Below, in pieces: positions 26,103 through 35,076 of a stretch of DNA of 64,000 bases. Within the stretch, counting starts at the first letter, position 1. The number at the start of each line of letters is the position of its first letter. Origin of the DNA: Frankiaceae bacterium (GTDB lineage Bacteria > Actinomycetota > Actinomycetes > BP-191); NCBI GenBank assembly GCA_035556555.1, contig DATMES010000042.1, positions 1 to 64,000 on the forward strand. Reading direction: 5' to 3'. Below the pieces are notes generated by a model, which was given only the letters and a program-made list of their open reading frames with translations, had not been told where the DNA came from and searched no databases. Position numbers and translations under genes: made by a program.

Positions 26103-26889
26103 GCAGGCCGAGCGGCGACTGCGCGGGGATGACGCCGGCGCAGGCCCTGGCCAACGGCTCCAGCACGGCGAGCGCACGGTCGGTGTCGGCGTCCGCCCAC
26201 GCGCGCAGCGCGGCGGCGTCCGTAGCGGCCTCGACGGAGTCGAGCAGCTCGCGGCTGCCGAGGACCCCGCGAGCGGCAAGGCGCCCGGTCGCGGCGTCCC
26301 ACTCCTCGTCGGTCCAGCCGCGGTACGGCTGCAGCACCTCGCGCGGGATGTCGAGCGACGCGCGCAGCACGAGCGACTCGCAGCCGTCGACGTCGTGCGC
26401 GACGAGCGCGGCCACGTGTCCGTCCCCGCGGTGCTCGCGCAGGACGCCCGCCGCGTGCCACAGCCTGGCCAGCGGCTCGTCCGGCGTCGGAAGGGCGGCG
26501 TGCGCGGCGGCCAGGACGCGGCCGGCGAGGTCGAGCCGCCCGACCGCCGCCTCGAGGACCGCGGTCGCCTCGGTCACGTCGGCGTCGCCGAGGACGCGGC
26601 CCAGCGCCGCGGTGACACCGTTCTCCCGCGCCCGCAGCGCCTCCTCCGGCGAGGCGAGGTCCCAGATCGACGGCAGCGCGCGGCGCACCATCGACGGCGC
26701 GAAGCCGTAGAACGCCGCGATGACCGGCTCGGGTCCGACCCGGCCGAACGCCGCCGCGCGGCCCGCGAAGTAGCCGCGCCAGTAGCCGCGCAGGCCGATC
26801 GCCTCGTACGCCTCCCGCGACTCGGGGGCGAAGTACGTCGCCGCGTGGATCGGCTCGAACGCCGTCCAGAGCCTGCGTGCCAGGTGCAT
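26092..26889 (-). CDS. SCO6745-family protein
   Basis: 265 residues. The opening LWTAFEPIHAATYFAPESRE followed by GLRGYWRGYFAGRAAAFG is diagnostic of the SCO6745 family, a widespread actinobacterial group with a helical bundle and no assigned function. Family features continue as VIAAFYGFAP and LWHAAGVLREHRGDGHVAAL. The ATG at 26889 fits the family start. No signal peptide. Confidence 0.82.
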   Translation of the reverse strand: MHLARRLWTAFEPIHAATYFAPESREAYEAIGLRGYWRGYFAGRAAAFGRVGPEPVIAAFYGFAPSMVRRALPSIWDLASPEEALRARENGVTAALGRVLGDADVTEATAVLEAAVGRLDLAGRVLAAAHAALPTPDEPLARLWHAAGVLREHRGDGHVAALVAHDVDGCESLVLRASLDIPREVLQPYRGWTDEEWDAATGRLAARGVLGSRELLDSVEAATDAAALRAWADADTDRALAVLEPLARACAGVIPAQSPLGLPTR

Positions 26890-26950
26890 GGGACCTCCGT
26901 CGACGGCCCAACGGGAAGGGATCGGCGGGCCGCGCGAGAACCCTACGGGC

Positions 26951-28339
26951 ATGTCGTTGCGCAAGCGGATGTCGTTGACGCTGGTGGCCGGTGCGGTCGT
27001 GGCGGGTGCCCTCGCGGGCGCCTCCGACGCGGCGGCGCCGGGCGGCAAGGCGGTGGCGTTCTACCCGGGCGGCGCCCGCGCGGCGGCGAAGAGCGCGCCG
27101 CGGCTGGAGACGTACCGCACCGGCCAGCGGCAGATCGGCGAGCCGAACATCGGCATCGCCAAGGACGGCACGATCTGGGCCAGCGCGATGACGAACGTCG
27201 TCCGCTCCACCGACCGCGGCAAGTCGTGGAAGCTGCTGCCCATCACCGGGCACGCCGCGACGCTCGACCCGTACCTCTACGTCGACCCGGCCACCTCGCG
27301 CGTCTACAAGTCCGACCTCGCCGGGACGTGCCAGGTGCTGTCGTGGAGCGACGACAAGGGCGCGACGTGGACGCACGCGCCGGCCGCCTGCAACCAGTCC
27401 GACCACCAGTCGATCGCGGCCGGCCCGCCGGTCGCCGGGCTGCCGGTCACCGGCTACGAGAACGTCCTCTACAACTGCTCGCAGACGCTGGGCTACAACG
27501 GCTACAGCTTCGCGACCGGCTGCGCTCGCTCGCTCGACGGCGGGCTGTCGTGGACGCCGACGGGGACGTTCGCGTTCGCCGACCCGAGCCCGTACGGCGT
27601 GGGCGAGGGCAGCGGCGACGCCGGCATCCCCGGGCACTGCAACGGCGACAACGGGCCGATCTTCGTGGCGCCGTACGGCCGCCTGTTCGTCCCGCGCGGC
27701 TGGTGCAACCAGCCGTGGCTGGCGTGGTCCGACGACGGCGGTACGACGTGGACGCGCGTCGAGGTCGCGAAGAACGGCATGAACACCTCGACGTCCGGCG
27801 GCTTCGGCTTCGTCGCGCCGGGCAGCGGCCAGTCCGACCACGAGGCGGCGGTCGTCGCCGACAAGGCCGGCAACGTCTACTACATGTGGGTCGCGAAGGA
27901 CCGGCTGCCGTACCTCGCGATCTCGCGCGACAAGGGCAAGACGTTCGGGCCGCCACTGAAGGTCGCGCCGCCCGGGCTGAAGGAGGCGTGGGGCCCGGCG
28001 CTCGACGTGGACTCCAAGGGCCGCGTCGCGATGGCGTACATGGGCTCGACCAACTCCCCGGGCAAGCCGTGGACGGGGTCGTACGCGGACACGACGTTCA
28101 CCGGCTACCTCGGTGTCATCAGCAAGCCGCTCGACAAGAAGCCGCTGATCTGGGCGGGCCCGGTGACGCCGGCGAAGACCCCGTTCGCCTACGGCAAGTG
28201 CGGGCCTGGCCGCTGCAACGAGGGCGTGCTCGACTTCATCGACGTGGCGTTCGCGCCGGACGGGTCGGTGTGGGGCGCGTTCATCGACACGTCGCTGTCG
28301 GACGAGCTCATCATGGGCAAGCTGGGGACCGTGCGCTAA
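26951..28339 (+). CDS. Secreted BNR-repeat (sialidase-like fold) protein
   Basis: 462 residues with a signal peptide (LTLVAGAVVAGALAGASDA). At least four Asp-box (BNR) units are visible: STDRGKSWKL, SDDKGATWTH, SLDGGLSWTP, SDDGGTTWTR and SRDKGKTFGP, spaced about one propeller blade apart. A sialidase active site (FRIP motif, Arg triad) is not evident, so an enzymatic role is unproven; similar proteins are annotated exo-alpha-sialidase or sortilin-like. Cys-rich stretches (CNQSD, YNCSQTLG, CGPGRCNEG) suggest disulfides. Confidence 0.75.
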   Translation: MSLRKRMSLTLVAGAVVAGALAGASDAAAPGGKAVAFYPGGARAAAKSAPRLETYRTGQRQIGEPNIGIAKDGTIWASAMTNVVRSTDRGKSWKLLPITGHAATLDPYLYVDPATSRVYKSDLAGTCQVLSWSDDKGATWTHAPAACNQSDHQSIAAGPPVAGLPVTGYENVLYNCSQTLGYNGYSFATGCARSLDGGLSWTPTGTFAFADPSPYGVGEGSGDAGIPGHCNGDNGPIFVAPYGRLFVPRGWCNQPWLAWSDDGGTTWTRVEVAKNGMNTSTSGGFGFVAPGSGQSDHEAAVVADKAGNVYYMWVAKDRLPYLAISRDKGKTFGPPLKVAPPGLKEAWGPALDVDSKGRVAMAYMGSTNSPGKPWTGSYADTTFTGYLGVISKPLDKKPLIWAGPVTPAKTPFAYGKCGPGRCNEGVLDFIDVAFAPDGSVWGAFIDTSLSDELIMGKLGTVR

Positions 28340-28357
28340 CCTTCCGGTATCGGAAGG
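28340..28357. promoter_or_regulatory. Palindromic operator before the MarR gene
   Basis: CCTTCCG GTAT CGGAAGG is a perfect 7-bp inverted repeat with a 4-base centre, ending 8 bases before the GTG start of the MarR regulator. This spacing and symmetry suit autoregulation by a MarR dimer. It directly follows the stop of the BNR gene. Confidence 0.65.
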
Positions 28358-28365
28358 ATTGTTGC

Positions 28366-28815
28366 GTGACCGGATCAGTGCTCTTCGACGTGTACGCGCT
28401 CGCCCAGCGCACGCGCTCGTTGCTCGACGTCGCGCTCGCCGCGGCGCCGCTCACCCCCGCCCAGTACGCGATGTACAGCGCCGTCCACGAGCACGGCCCG
28501 CTCTCGGCGAGCGACCTCGCGCGCGTCGTCGGGATGCCCGTGACCAGCGTGCACGACGAGGTGTCGGCGATGGCGCGCCGCGGGCACCTCGAGCGACGGC
28601 GCGACGTCCGCGACCGGCGGGCTGTACTGCTGCGCCTGACTCCCGACGGAGTCGCGGCGCACGAGTCGACGCGGGCGGCGTTCGAGGTCGCGGTCTCCGC
28701 TGTCGAACGCCGCCTCGGCCGGCCGGTCGCGGACGTTCGCGACGTGCTCTCGGAGCTCGGCCGGGCGTGCGACGGGGCGGCCGCGGACGTGGCGTTCGAG
28801 GCGGCGGCCGGATGA
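28366..28815 (+). CDS. MarR-family transcriptional regulator
   Basis: 149 residues from a GTG. Winged-helix core: LTPAQYAMYSAVHEHGPLSA, DLARVVGMPVTSVHDEVSAM and ARRGHLERRRDVRDRRAVLL with the wing. Dimer helices flank it on both sides. Probably represses itself and the overlapping S41-like lipoprotein gene through the palindrome just upstream. The ligand is unknown. Confidence 0.85.
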   Translation: MTGSVLFDVYALAQRTRSLLDVALAAAPLTPAQYAMYSAVHEHGPLSASDLARVVGMPVTSVHDEVSAMARRGHLERRRDVRDRRAVLLRLTPDGVAAHESTRAAFEVAVSAVERRLGRPVADVRDVLSELGRACDGAAADVAFEAAAG

Positions 28816-30035
28816 GGCTCCTCGTCGCGGTGGCGCTGTCGCTCGCCGTGGGGTGCTCACCCGGCGCCTCGCCGCCGCGCCCCGACCCCGCTGTCACGCG
28901 GCAGGCCGACGTGGACGCGCTGGTGTCATTCGTCGAGGCGACGCACCCCGAGCCGTTCGCCTACGTGGGCGAGGCCGCGTGGCGCGGGAACGTCGCCTCG
29001 CTGCGGGAGCGGGCCGGCCGGATGTCCGCGGACGAGTACCTCGTGGCGCTGGCCGAGGTCGCGCACCTCGGCGACCGCAACGGCCACGGCGGCGTGTTCC
29101 CGGCCGACCAGCCGGCGCTGACGATGTGGCCGGTGCGGATGTACGACTTCGCCGACGGCTGGCACGTGATCGCCGCCCGCGACTCCTCGCTCGTCGGCGC
29201 GCGGGTGCAGTCGATCGGCGGGCGGCCTGTCGAGGAGGTCGCCGAGGCGTTCAGGAAGGTCGTGCCGCGCGACAACCCGCAGACGATGCGGGCGCGGCTG
29301 GCGACGTACCTCATGGTGCCGGCGTTCCTTCGCGGGCTCGGGGTGTACGGCCCGCTCGGCGTCGTCGACACCTCCGGTGTCGCGCGCGAGGTGACGCCCG
29401 AGGAGCGGCCCGCCGCCGAGTACGCCGCCCTCGCCGGCCTCGACGTGCCGCAGATCCCTCCGGCGCTGCCGCGGCCGTCGTTCGCGCCCAAGGACGAGTG
29501 GTTCTGGACGGCGCGGCGCGGCTCGGCGCTCGTCGTCGGGTACGAGCGCGTCGCCGCCGAGTCGCAGAGCGGCCGCCGCGTGCAGGGCCTCGTCGAGGAC
29601 GTTCGGGCACAGCTCCGTGCGGAGCGCCCGTCGGTGCTGGTGGTCGACATCCGGCGCAACCCCGGCGGCGACACCGGGCGGGCGCTGCCGCTGACGATCC
29701 TGCTGCGCGACGTCGCCCGCGCCGGGCGGGTGCCGGTGCGAGTGCTGGTCGGGCGGGGGACGTACTCGGCGGCGTCCTTGGTGTTCCTGGCGCTGCGGCG
29801 CGAGGCGCCGTCGATCCGCTTCTACGGGGAGGCGACGGGCGGCGGGTCGCGGACGTACGGGAACCCGTCGTCGGTGACGTTGCCGGGAAGCGGGATCGTC
29901 GTGCAGGTGCCGGGGGCGCGGGCGTTCGACCAGGGGCGCGACATCGCGGCACTGGTGCCGGACGTGCCGGTGCGCGAGACCTGGGCGGCGTACAAGGCCG
30001 GTCAGGACCCGGTGCTCGACGCGGCGCTGGGGTAG
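28812..30035 (+). CDS. S41-family peptidase-like lipoprotein
   Basis: 407 residues; ATGA overlap with the MarR gene. Short lipoprotein signal MRLLVAVALSLAVGC with Cys at 15. A PDZ-like segment (SLVGARVQSIGGRPVEEVAE) precedes an S41-like tail domain (VLVVDIRRNPGGDTGRALPL, GRGTYSAASLVFLAL, RFYGEATGGGSRTYGNP). The Ser in TYSAAS sits at the catalytic position. Presumably attached to the outside of the membrane. The substrate is unknown. Confidence 0.75.
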   Translation: MRLLVAVALSLAVGCSPGASPPRPDPAVTRQADVDALVSFVEATHPEPFAYVGEAAWRGNVASLRERAGRMSADEYLVALAEVAHLGDRNGHGGVFPADQPALTMWPVRMYDFADGWHVIAARDSSLVGARVQSIGGRPVEEVAEAFRKVVPRDNPQTMRARLATYLMVPAFLRGLGVYGPLGVVDTSGVAREVTPEERPAAEYAALAGLDVPQIPPALPRPSFAPKDEWFWTARRGSALVVGYERVAAESQSGRRVQGLVEDVRAQLRAERPSVLVVDIRRNPGGDTGRALPLTILLRDVARAGRVPVRVLVGRGTYSAASLVFLALRREAPSIRFYGEATGGGSRTYGNPSSVTLPGSGIVVQVPGARAFDQGRDIAALVPDVPVRETWAAYKAGQDPVLDAALG

Positions 30036-30126
30036 CGAACCCGTTCCGGAGCCGGGGACTCTCGTCTCTCGGCAGGGCTACCGCGCTGCCGCGTCCGTAC
30101 GTCTCCCCACCTCCAGGAGCCAGACT

Positions 30127-30504
30127 GTGATCCGTCGTACTCTCACGTTCGCCGCCGCCTGCGCCATGTCGGCCGGCACCCTCGTCGCCCTCGCGCCCGT
30201 CGCGTCGGCCGACACCTGTAACGCCACGAGCGACAACCCCGCCGTGACGTGGAACATCTGTGTCAACCAGAGCGTCCCCTCGCCGATCTACACCCAGGTG
30301 CCGTACCTGATCCACAACTGCGTGGCCGTCTGCGTCGGCCCGTACAGCGGCACGGTCCCGGTCCCGACCAACGTCACCGACCCGCTCGACGTCGTGGGCA
30401 CGGTCTGCGTCCTCGACGGCACCAAGTGGGGCCGCTGCCTGAACATCAACGACGACACGCTCGTCGGCGCGTTGGAGATCGGTCACCTCGAACTGAGCCT
30501 CTAG
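30127..30504 (+). CDS. Small secreted cysteine-containing protein
   Basis: 125 residues from a GTG with AGGAGCC upstream. The signal peptide ends near SADTC. The mature protein has six Cys in pairs (ADTCNATS, WNICVNQ, HNCVAVCVG, TVCVLDG, GRCLNIN), probably three disulfides, and is beta-rich. I do not recognise a family. A strong hairpin terminator follows directly. Confidence 0.65.
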   Translation: MIRRTLTFAAACAMSAGTLVALAPVASADTCNATSDNPAVTWNICVNQSVPSPIYTQVPYLIHNCVAVCVGPYSGTVPVPTNVTDPLDVVGTVCVLDGTKWGRCLNINDDTLVGALEIGHLELSL

Positions 30505-30513
30505 CTCACGCGC

Positions 30514-30549
30514 GGAGCCTCCGGTACGCCAGCGCGTACCGGAGGCTCC
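30514..30549. terminator. Strong hairpin terminator
   Basis: GGAGCCTCCGGTACGC pairs perfectly with GCGTACCGGAGGCTCC around a CAGC loop (16-bp stem), 10 bases after the stop of the secreted protein gene. No long U-tract, as usual in this GC range. Confidence 0.85.
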
Positions 30550-30779
30550 GTCGTCGTGCGACGGAGCCGGTAGCAGGAGTCGTACCGCCCGTCCCAGCCG
30601 GCGCCGGGGTCCGTGGCGCACTCGGCGGCCCGTTCTGGCGAGCCGCTCTCACCCAGGACGACCGTCTCACCCGCAATTTCGCCGTAGGGACCATGGGCCC
30701 TGGTGCCGCGCGCGACCGCGGAGCAGCCTGGCAACCTCGCCGTACGCAGACGCGCCACGGTCGAGCGAAGGGGGACACG

Positions 30780-31388
30780 ATGGTAGCCGCACGAGACTGG
30801 GCACTGGGTTTCTGGTTTCCGCTGGCATTCACGCTCCTGGGAGTCGTGGTGACGGTGGCTACGGCCTGGGTGGTCCTACGGCACGAGATCGACAAGGCGA
30901 GGCGACACACCGCGCATCAGGCGCAGTTCGCCATCGAACACTTCGACTACACGGCGTTCTGGGCCACGGAGGAGCTCAAGCACTCAGGCCACGTCCCCGC
31001 GGGGCTCGCGGTCGGACTCCGGCAGCACTCCGCGACGCTGCGTGAAGCGTTCGCGAGGGACGCCGAACGGATCCATGCGCTCCTCCCGGTCGCCCCTGCG
31101 AAGAGGGGTTATGGGGAGGACCCGCTCAAGGCGCTGCACCTGCTGTTCGCCAGGCTCGAGACAGGGATGACCAAGAACGACATCGAGGCGGCGGACCTGC
31201 TGGCCGGCATGTGCGCGAGCGCGTACCTGCGCGCCTTGCTGGGCTTGGACGCCACCGCACCGGAGAACCTGGGGGTCATCCACCTCGTCTACGCCGCCGA
31301 CAGGGCAGACCGCGACATCCAGAACCTGCTGCGGATCCTGGTCGACAACGGGCCGTCGCGACTCAAGGCAAGGATCCTCGCGGCCTGA
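30780..31388 (+). CDS. Membrane-anchored protein of unknown function
   Basis: 202 residues. One N-terminal transmembrane helix (FWFPLAFTLLGVVVTVATAW), then a cytoplasmic helical domain beginning LRHEIDKARRHTAHQAQFAI. The C-terminal part has LLAGMCASAYLRALLGL and ADRDIQNLLRILVDNGP. Not recognised. The ATG at 30780 has GGGGG upstream. The 275 bases before it hold only the preceding terminator and no further feature that I can see. Confidence 0.6.
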   Translation: MVAARDWALGFWFPLAFTLLGVVVTVATAWVVLRHEIDKARRHTAHQAQFAIEHFDYTAFWATEELKHSGHVPAGLAVGLRQHSATLREAFARDAERIHALLPVAPAKRGYGEDPLKALHLLFARLETGMTKNDIEAADLLAGMCASAYLRALLGLDATAPENLGVIHLVYAADRADRDIQNLLRILVDNGPSRLKARILAA

Positions 31389-31416
31389 ATTTCGGACCCG
31401 CCCGCGTGACGTACGA

Positions 31417-31445
31417 GAGCCCGGCACCGTCACGGTGCCGGGCTC
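31417..31445. terminator. Hairpin between the membrane-protein gene and ssrA
   Basis: GAGCCCGGCACCGT and ACGGTGCCGGGCTC are nearly perfect complements with almost no loop. It ends 11 bases from the 3' end of tmRNA and serves two convergent transcripts. Confidence 0.75.
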
Positions 31446-31455
31446 CCTCTCGCGG

Positions 31456-31809
31456 TGGAGGTGGCGGGAATCGAACCCGCGTCCTTCGGCGAACAACCAG
31501 GGCTTCTCCGGGCGCAGCGCGCTGTGGTTTTCTCGGCCCCACCGGTCACGCACGCAAGCCGGTGCCGGGCTCAGTCACTGTTCGGTGTCCCTCGCTCCCC
31601 CGTGACCGGGGAGTTCGGTGAGCCTCCTGGCGACGCCAGCATCCCGGCCGGAGGCACTCCGGGGCTGACGGCTACCTAAAGTTAGGCAGCGAGCGCGTAG
31701 TTATCGGCGCTTGTTTCTTTTGCGACGTTTCGTGGTTAACGAGATCATCGTCGCCTTCCTCGGCCCGCTTCCCCTGCCTCCTCGTCCGAAGTCGAGACCA
31801 TTCACCCCC
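31456..31809 (-). ncRNA. ssrA: Transfer-messenger RNA
   Basis: One-piece tmRNA of about 354 nt. The 5' GGGGGTG pairs with 3' CACCTCC to form the acceptor, and the T-arm GGGTTCGATTCCC is present. The tag frame begins GCAAAAGAAACAAGC and encodes AKETSADNYALAA followed by TAA, with the usual hydrophobic YALAA end recognised by Clp proteases. 3' CCA is not encoded in full. Works with SmpB (gene at 33.1-33.5 kb) to rescue stalled ribosomes. Directly downstream of the GGDEF gene, 24 bases away. Confidence 0.96.
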
Positions 31810-31833
31810 TGGTGGGGCCGTGCTCGTACGACT

Positions 31834-32922
31834 CTAACGCGCCGTGGCGACGGGGTGTTCCTCGGCCGCGGGGACGTCGAGGTGGTGCACGACGCGCGGC
31901 GCGACCTCGGGGGTGGCCAGCGCGGCCGACACGCGGTCCTGGAGCCTGCGCCGCTTGTGCCGGTACATCGCCGCGTCGGCGGCCTTCCACGTCTCGTCGA
32001 GCGTCGTGTGGTTCTCGCGGACGGCCATGCCGATGGACGCCTCGACGCCGGCGTTGGCGAACGCCATCGCGATGCGGTCGAGCAGCGCCCGGCCCTCGAG
32101 CTCGGACGCCTCCACGGCGAGCACGGCGAACTCGTCGCCGCCGACCCGCGCGACCTGGTCGCACATGCGGCTGACCTTGCGGAGCACGACCGCGGCGGTA
32201 CGCAGCAGGCGGTCGCCGGCGTCGTGCCCGTACGCGTCGTTGGCCCGCTTGAGCCCGTCGAGGTCGACGGAGACGACGCACGCGGGGCGCCCGTAACGGC
32301 GGCAGCGGTGCTCCTCGTCGATGAGGGTCTTGGTCCAGGCGAGGCGGTTGCCGAGCTGGGTGAGCGGGTCGATGTGCGCCTCGACCTCGGCCCGCTCGGC
32401 GCGGCGGACGACCTGCGTCGCCTGCAGCTCGAGCGCGAGCACGGTGGACAGCAGCGACGCGAGCAGCTCGACGGTGGGCAGGTGGCCGGCCAGCTCGTCG
32501 GACAGTGGCTCGGGGTGCAGGCCGGTCAGGGTGCCGAACAGCTTGTCCTCGTGCAGCATCGGGACGCCGACGTACGACCCGATGCGCATGGCCGAGGTGA
32601 GCCCGGCGGTGGCGTACGCGGGGACGTCGGTCACGCGCGGCGCGACGCGGGGGCCCTGACCGTGCGCCATCCGCCAGTCGAGCGTCGCCGACCACGGGAG
32701 GACGTCGCCGGGCCGGAGCCGGTACGCGAAGTCGAGGCAGTCGAGCACGACGAGGTCGTCGCCGTCGACGCGGGTGACCATCCAGAGGTCGTGCCCGAGC
32801 TGCTGCCTGAGCAGCTTGAGCGTGGCCTTCGAGGCGTGGGCGAAGTCGGGACGGCTGGACAGGGACAGGCCCTGCGGCGTCCACGTCACCGGACGTGGCT
32901 CGTGCTCTTCGTGCGACATCAT
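31834..32922 (-). CDS. GAF-like sensor with active-type GGDEF diguanylate cyclase domain
   Basis: About 362 residues from the first of two adjacent ATGs that follow a GGGGGCGGG site; a longer upstream frame is less likely. The N-terminal 160 residues look like a GAF domain (YVGVPMLHEDKLFGTLTGL). The C-terminal domain has IDPLTQLGNRLAW, SVDLDGLKRANDAYGHDAGD and the intact active site ARVGGDEFAVL. The residues RMCD placed five before GGDEF form the inhibitory I-site. It makes cyclic di-GMP in the cytoplasm, with feedback control. It separates smpB from ssrA. Confidence 0.92.
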   Translation of the reverse strand: MMSHEEHEPRPVTWTPQGLSLSSRPDFAHASKATLKLLRQQLGHDLWMVTRVDGDDLVVLDCLDFAYRLRPGDVLPWSATLDWRMAHGQGPRVAPRVTDVPAYATAGLTSAMRIGSYVGVPMLHEDKLFGTLTGLHPEPLSDELAGHLPTVELLASLLSTVLALELQATQVVRRAERAEVEAHIDPLTQLGNRLAWTKTLIDEEHRCRRYGRPACVVSVDLDGLKRANDAYGHDAGDRLLRTAAVVLRKVSRMCDQVARVGGDEFAVLAVEASELEGRALLDRIAMAFANAGVEASIGMAVRENHTTLDETWKAADAAMYRHKRRRLQDRVSAALATPEVAPRVVHHLDVPAAEEHPVATAR

Positions 32923-33051
32923 CCCGCCCCCAATCCCCGGTGTGCCGCCACTTGAAACGGACAGAACGGACATCACCGGACTTACGGGAGCAGTGTGCGC
33001 CAAACGACCGGACCTAAGCCATGGTCAGAACGGGCCATTCGGCCCAACGGC

Positions 33052-33525
33052 CTACATACCTTTCGCGCGCCGCCCGAGCTCGCGGGCCACCTCGCGGGAC
33101 GCGTCGCGGGTCGCGAGCGTCTGCCGCTTGTCGTACGACTTCTTGCCCCGGGCGAGCGCGATCTCGACCTTGGCCCGTCCGTCCTTGAAGTACAGCTGCA
33201 GCGGGACGAGCGCCAGGCCGCTCTCCTTGGTCTTGCCGACGAGCTTGGCGATCTCCTCGCGGTGCATGAGCAGCTTCCGCGGGCGGCGGGGCGTGTGGTT
33301 GGTCCAGGTGCCGAGGTCGTACTCGGGGATGTGCGCGTTGTGCAGCCAGACCTCGCCGTCCTTGACGGTGGCGTACGCGTCGACGAGGGACGCCCGCCCT
33401 GCCCGCAGCGACTTCACCTCGGTGCCGACGAGCACGAGGCCGGCCTCGTAGACGTCCTCGATGGCGTAGTCGTGGCGTGCCTTCTTGTTCTGGGCGATGA
33501 GCTTGCGCCCGGTCTCCTTCGGCAA
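33052..33525 (-). CDS. smpB: SmpB, tmRNA-binding protein
   Basis: 157 residues from a TTG at 33525, the only start that gives a normal SmpB length; there is no ATG and the stop of the S41 gene lies just 2 bases before it. Motifs are [41 protein letters not shown] and [10 protein letters not shown], ending in the basic tail with [13 protein letters not shown]. Binds tmRNA and delivers it to stalled ribosomes. Confidence 0.95.
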   Translation of the reverse strand: MPKETGRKLIAQNKKARHDYAIEDVYEAGLVLVGTEVKSLRAGRASLVDAYATVKDGEVWLHNAHIPEYDLGTWTNHTPRRPRKLLMHREEIAKLVGKTKESGLALVPLQLYFKDGRAKVEIALARGKKSYDKRQTLATRDASREVARELGRRAKGM

Positions 33526-33527
33526 CG

Positions 33528-34706
33528 TCAGCCTCTCGGCACGGGGATGGAGGCGACGGTGCCGGAGAGCACCTGGACCGCCCGCTCGAGGGCGGCGCGG
33601 GCGTCGTAGCCGGCCGGGAGGTCGACGTCGGGGATGATCCCGACGCTGTCGACGGAACGCCCCGACGGCGTGTAGTAGCTCGCCACCGTGACCTCGAGCG
33701 CGGAGCCGTCGGAGAGCACGAGCGGCTGCTGGACCGACCCCTTGCCGTACGTCCGCGTCCCCACGACGATCGCGCGGTTGCGATCCTGCAGCGCGCCCGC
33801 GACGACCTCGGCGGCGCTGGCGGTGCCGGCGTCCACGAGCACGACGAGCGGGGTGGTGGTGTCGCCGCGGCCGGTGACGCCGTACGTCTTGTCCTCGACT
33901 CCCCTGCCCTTGTACGACACGACGGTCCCGCCGCGCAGGAACGCCGACGCCACCTGCACCCCCTCGTCCAGCAGGCCGCCGGGGTTGCCGCGGAGGTCGA
34001 GGACGACGCCGGCGACCTTCTTGGCGCGCAACGACGCGAGCGCGCGCTGGACCTCGCGGCCCGCGCCGCGCGTCATGGCGGCGACGCGGATCCGGCCGAT
34101 GCCGTTGTCGAGGACGTCGGCGGAGACGTCCTTGGAGAGCAGGTTGGCGCGGCGCAGGCTGAGGGTCTGGATGGCGTCGTCGCGGCGGACGGTGATGGCG
34201 ACGGTGGTGCCGGGCTCTCCGTGCATGCGCCGGACGATGTCGCCGACAGGGACGCCGTCCACGGGACTGCCCGCGACGTCCACGAGCGCGTCGCCGACCC
34301 GCAGGCCGGCGGCCTCGGCGGGCGAGTCGGGCAGCACGCTCGTCACCTCGACGCTGCCGGACGGGACGCGGCCGAGCCAGAGGCCGACGCCGGAGTACCG
34401 GCCGTCGAGCAGCCGCTGGAACTCCGCGAAGTCGGTGGTGTCGTAGTACGTGGCGTACCGGTCCTTGAGCGCGCCGAGCATGCCGCGGATGGCGGCCTCG
34501 TCGAGGTCCTCGCGGGTGACGTCGCGGTTGGCGTTGGCGAGGAGGCGTTCGGCGGCCTCGCCGACGAGCCCGCCCGCCCGCGCGTCCGACTCGGTGGTGC
34601 GCCCGACGCGGCCGGCGAGGAACCCGAACACGAACGCCGCGCACACCAGGAGCGCGCCGGACATGCCGAGGAGGACCCGGCGGCGGCGAGCGTGGGCGGA
34701 CGTCAC
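33528..34706 (-). CDS. S41 carboxyl-terminal processing peptidase (CtpA-like)
   Basis: 392 residues from a GTG at 34706. One N-terminal membrane helix ([19 protein letters not shown]) is followed by a periplasm-facing segment, a PDZ domain (about 90-175; [34 protein letters not shown]-like [13 protein letters not shown]) and the S41 core. The catalytic Ser lies in [15 protein letters not shown] and the Lys in [10 protein letters not shown]. Genes of this type lie between ftsX and smpB in many actinomycetes. The stop is 2 bases before the smpB start. Confidence 0.93.
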   Translation of the reverse strand: MTSAHARRRRVLLGMSGALLVCAAFVFGFLAGRVGRTTESDARAGGLVGEAAERLLANANRDVTREDLDEAAIRGMLGALKDRYATYYDTTDFAEFQRLLDGRYSGVGLWLGRVPSGSVEVTSVLPDSPAEAAGLRVGDALVDVAGSPVDGVPVGDIVRRMHGEPGTTVAITVRRDDAIQTLSLRRANLLSKDVSADVLDNGIGRIRVAAMTRGAGREVQRALASLRAKKVAGVVLDLRGNPGGLLDEGVQVASAFLRGGTVVSYKGRGVEDKTYGVTGRGDTTTPLVVLVDAGTASAAEVVAGALQDRNRAIVVGTRTYGKGSVQQPLVLSDGSALEVTVASYYTPSGRSVDSVGIIPDVDLPAGYDARAALERAVQVLSGTVASIPVPRG

Positions 34707-34791
34707 GTATGGAGGATACGGCCGTGACGCGGGGTGACCACCCGGTTGGCGGAGGCCGGCGGCCAGGACCGACGCGGCCGCAACCCGCGGT

Positions 34792-34834
34792 CGGGGTGCG
34801 TCTTGCGCTTTTTCGCGCACGGGGCGCAACCCGG
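34792..34834 (+). repeat. Dispersed repeat family A, copy 3
   Basis: GGGGTGCGTCTTGCGCTTTT, then TCGCGCACGGGG and CGCAACCCGG. The right half of the terminal palindrome is missing in this copy. It occupies, with a C copy, the 370-base gap between the M23 and S41 genes, which otherwise shows no feature. Confidence 0.7.
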
Positions 34835-34960
34835 AGCCTTTTCCATCCTGGCTCGCGCTGGGCCTGGATCGTGCTGGGCAGGAGCCCCTTCGGCGCTCGG
34901 CCACCACAAGAACGCCGGTCGACCCCGGACGAGCGGCGCCCGCGCACCCGCGCCGGCCCA

Positions 34961-35010
34961 ACCCTGCGGCCCAGCAGCCGGTCTCACGCGTAGTGATCTT
35001 CAAAGAACGA
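34961..35010 (+). repeat. Dispersed repeat family C, copy 2
   Basis: Contains CCGGTCTCACGCGTAGTGAT and CTTCAAAGAACGA, the same right half as copy 1; the left end is diverged (CCCTGCGGCCCAGCAG). Confidence 0.65.
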
Positions 35011-35076
35011 CTGAGGCCGGCGCCGACCACGCCGTCAGGATGGAAAGGCTCCCGGTTGCGCACCAGGCGGGGTGGG

